From Paraburkholderia acidicola (lineage in GTDB: Bacteria > Pseudomonadota > Gammaproteobacteria > Burkholderiales > Burkholderiaceae), in NCBI RefSeq assembly GCF_002362315.1, contig NZ_MTZV01000003.1, positions 186,001-250,000 on the forward strand: DNA of 64,000 bases, given 5' to 3'. This document shows, piece by piece, positions 63,230 to 64,000 of this stretch. The notes beneath the pieces are model-generated. The model ran no database searches. It saw only the letters and a list, made by a program, of their open reading frames with translations, and had not been told where the DNA came from. The position numbers and the translations under genes are program-made. How positions within the stretch are numbered: position 1 is the first letter of the stretch; each line of letters opens with the position of its first letter.

Positions 63230-64000
63230 ATGAAACTCGGGTATAAAAAATGGTCACTGCTACTCGCAGTGGTAGCAGCAGGCGCCGCGCAGGCACAGAG
63301 CCGGCCTGCAGGCGGTAATCCGCTCGACTCTTTGCCACAGATCAACGTGCCGCAAAAAGCGCCGAGCGTCACCGTGCAGGTGCAGCCGCAGGCACCGCAG
63401 TTGCAGGAGCTGCTCGCACGTCAACTCACACCTTCGAAAATCCAGGTCGAAGGCGTGAAATCGATTCCGTTCGACGATGTCGCCAGTCGCTTTACGCCGC
63501 TGGTCGGCAAGGCCATCACGATCGGCGAGCTGATCGAAGTCGCGAACGGCGTCACGAAGCTCTATCAGGAACGCGGCTACGCGCTGTCGTTTGCATTCGT
63601 CCCTGCGCAGACTTTCGAAAACAACGTCGTACGCGTGACGATCGTCGAAGGCTACGTCGCCAACGTGAACATCACCGGCAAGCCGGGCTCGGTCGAAGGA
63701 CGTATCCGCGCGATCGCAGCGCACATCCAGGCGGACCATCCGCTGCGGCTCTCCACGTTCCAGCGTTACACGCAGATCTTCGGTCTGCTACCCGGCGTGA
63801 AGGTCGCTGCGACCGTCGAGCCACCCACCAACACCGACGGCGCGGCGACCCTGAACCTCGCCGTCGACCGCAAGCGGTTCGACGTCAGCACCGGTCTCGA
63901 CTTCAACCACCCCGGCTTCCAGGGGCTGCTGACAGCCACCGAGAACGGTCTGACTTCGCTCGGCGAGCAGCTCAGCATTTCCGCGCTATTTCCGCCGGGG
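63230..64000 (+). CDS. ShlB/FhaC-type outer-membrane transporter with POTRA domain, 3' end missing
   Basis: 257 residues are visible and the frame is open to the window end. MKLGYKKWSLLLAVVAAGAAQAQ is a signal peptide (split here: MKLGYKKWSLLLAVVAA, GAAQAQ). A Pro/Gln-rich linker precedes a ShlB-type POTRA domain: TPSKIQVEGVKSIPFDDVA, GKAITIGELIEVANGVTKLYQERGYALS, VVRVTIVEGYVANVNITG. Then begins the second POTRA/barrel region (AATLNLAVDRKRFDVSTGLDF, FQGLLTATENGL). This is the TpsB class that secretes or activates a partner protein. GAGGG precedes the ATG. Its partner may be the upstream repeat lipoprotein or a gene beyond the window. Confidence 0.88.
   Translation, partial: MKLGYKKWSLLLAVVAAGAAQAQSRPAGGNPLDSLPQINVPQKAPSVTVQVQPQAPQLQELLARQLTPSKIQVEGVKSIPFDDVASRFTPLVGKAITIGELIEVANGVTKLYQERGYALSFAFVPAQTFENNVVRVTIVEGYVANVNITGKPGSVEGRIRAIAAHIQADHPLRLSTFQRYTQIFGLLPGVKVAATVEPPTNTDGAATLNLAVDRKRFDVSTGLDFNHPGFQGLLTATENGLTSLGEQLSISALFPPG

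Overview
The window is a 64 kb piece of a high-GC betaproteobacterial chromosome, most likely Burkholderiaceae (Paraburkholderia/Burkholderia-like). Pointers are the rnr-rlmB pair, tRNA-Leu(CAG), a beta-oxidation operon led by a TetR regulator, an Hfq paralogue with a long disordered tail, and a complete tad/flp pilus locus with a sigma-54 activator at its end. There is no integrase, transposase, phage gene, rRNA or CRISPR array. Both ends cut a gene: a glycosyltransferase at the left and a POTRA/FhaC-type transporter at the right.

Layout. (1) 1-7.1 kb: glycosyltransferase end, lipoprotein with a TolA/TonB-like C-terminus, rpiA, a second lipoprotein, rlmB, rnr, and two tandem tRNA-Leu(CAG) genes, each with its own promoter and terminator. 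(2) 7.1-19.5 kb: a minus-strand catabolic and uptake cluster. It has three luciferase-like flavin monooxygenases, two amino-acid-type periplasmic binding proteins, a fused permease-ATPase, a TonB-dependent receptor, a GNAT acetyltransferase, an aspartoacylase-like deacylase and a DUF3088 protein. The gene set parallels the Bacillus ytmI/yxe systems that salvage S-substituted cysteines by N-acetylation, oxygenation and deacylation (inference). A near-identical 30-bp element precedes both transcription units. (3) 19.6-30.7 kb: NIPSNAP protein, penicillin-acylase lipoprotein, porin and divergent LysR, GNAT, DUF2817 peptidase-like protein, a Rieske oxygenase/reductase pair with divergent LysR and a palindromic operator, and an amino-acid binding protein.

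(4) 31-42.8 kb: an MFS carboxylate transporter followed by three hairpins ending in a terminator. Then comes a TetR regulator with an 18-bp palindrome in front, and a fatty-acid operon (FadE, FabG-like reductase, MaoC hydratase, FadI-like thiolase, FadD ligase, DUF1571 protein) closed by an intrinsic terminator. Together these genes encode activation and all four steps of beta-oxidation. (5) 42.7-47.4 kb: a VAO-type flavoprotein with a TTG-start Tat-signal partner, a 46-residue lipoprotein, the Hfq paralogue, two small conserved proteins and a DUF2968 protein.

(6) 47.5-60.4 kb, minus strand: the tad/flp locus in the order flp, tadV, tadE, rcpC/cpaB, rcpA/cpaC, tadZ, tadA, tadB, tadC, tadD, DUF3613, tadG, sigma-54 activator. 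Many genes overlap by 4-8 bases. A stable hairpin after flp may uncouple pilin level from the machinery. (7) 61-64 kb, plus strand: a large repeat-rich lipoprotein followed by a POTRA-containing outer-membrane transporter of the ShlB/FhaC type. This pair is the best candidate for an undescribed surface system.

Functions are assigned by reading motifs in the translated sequence; no database search was run.
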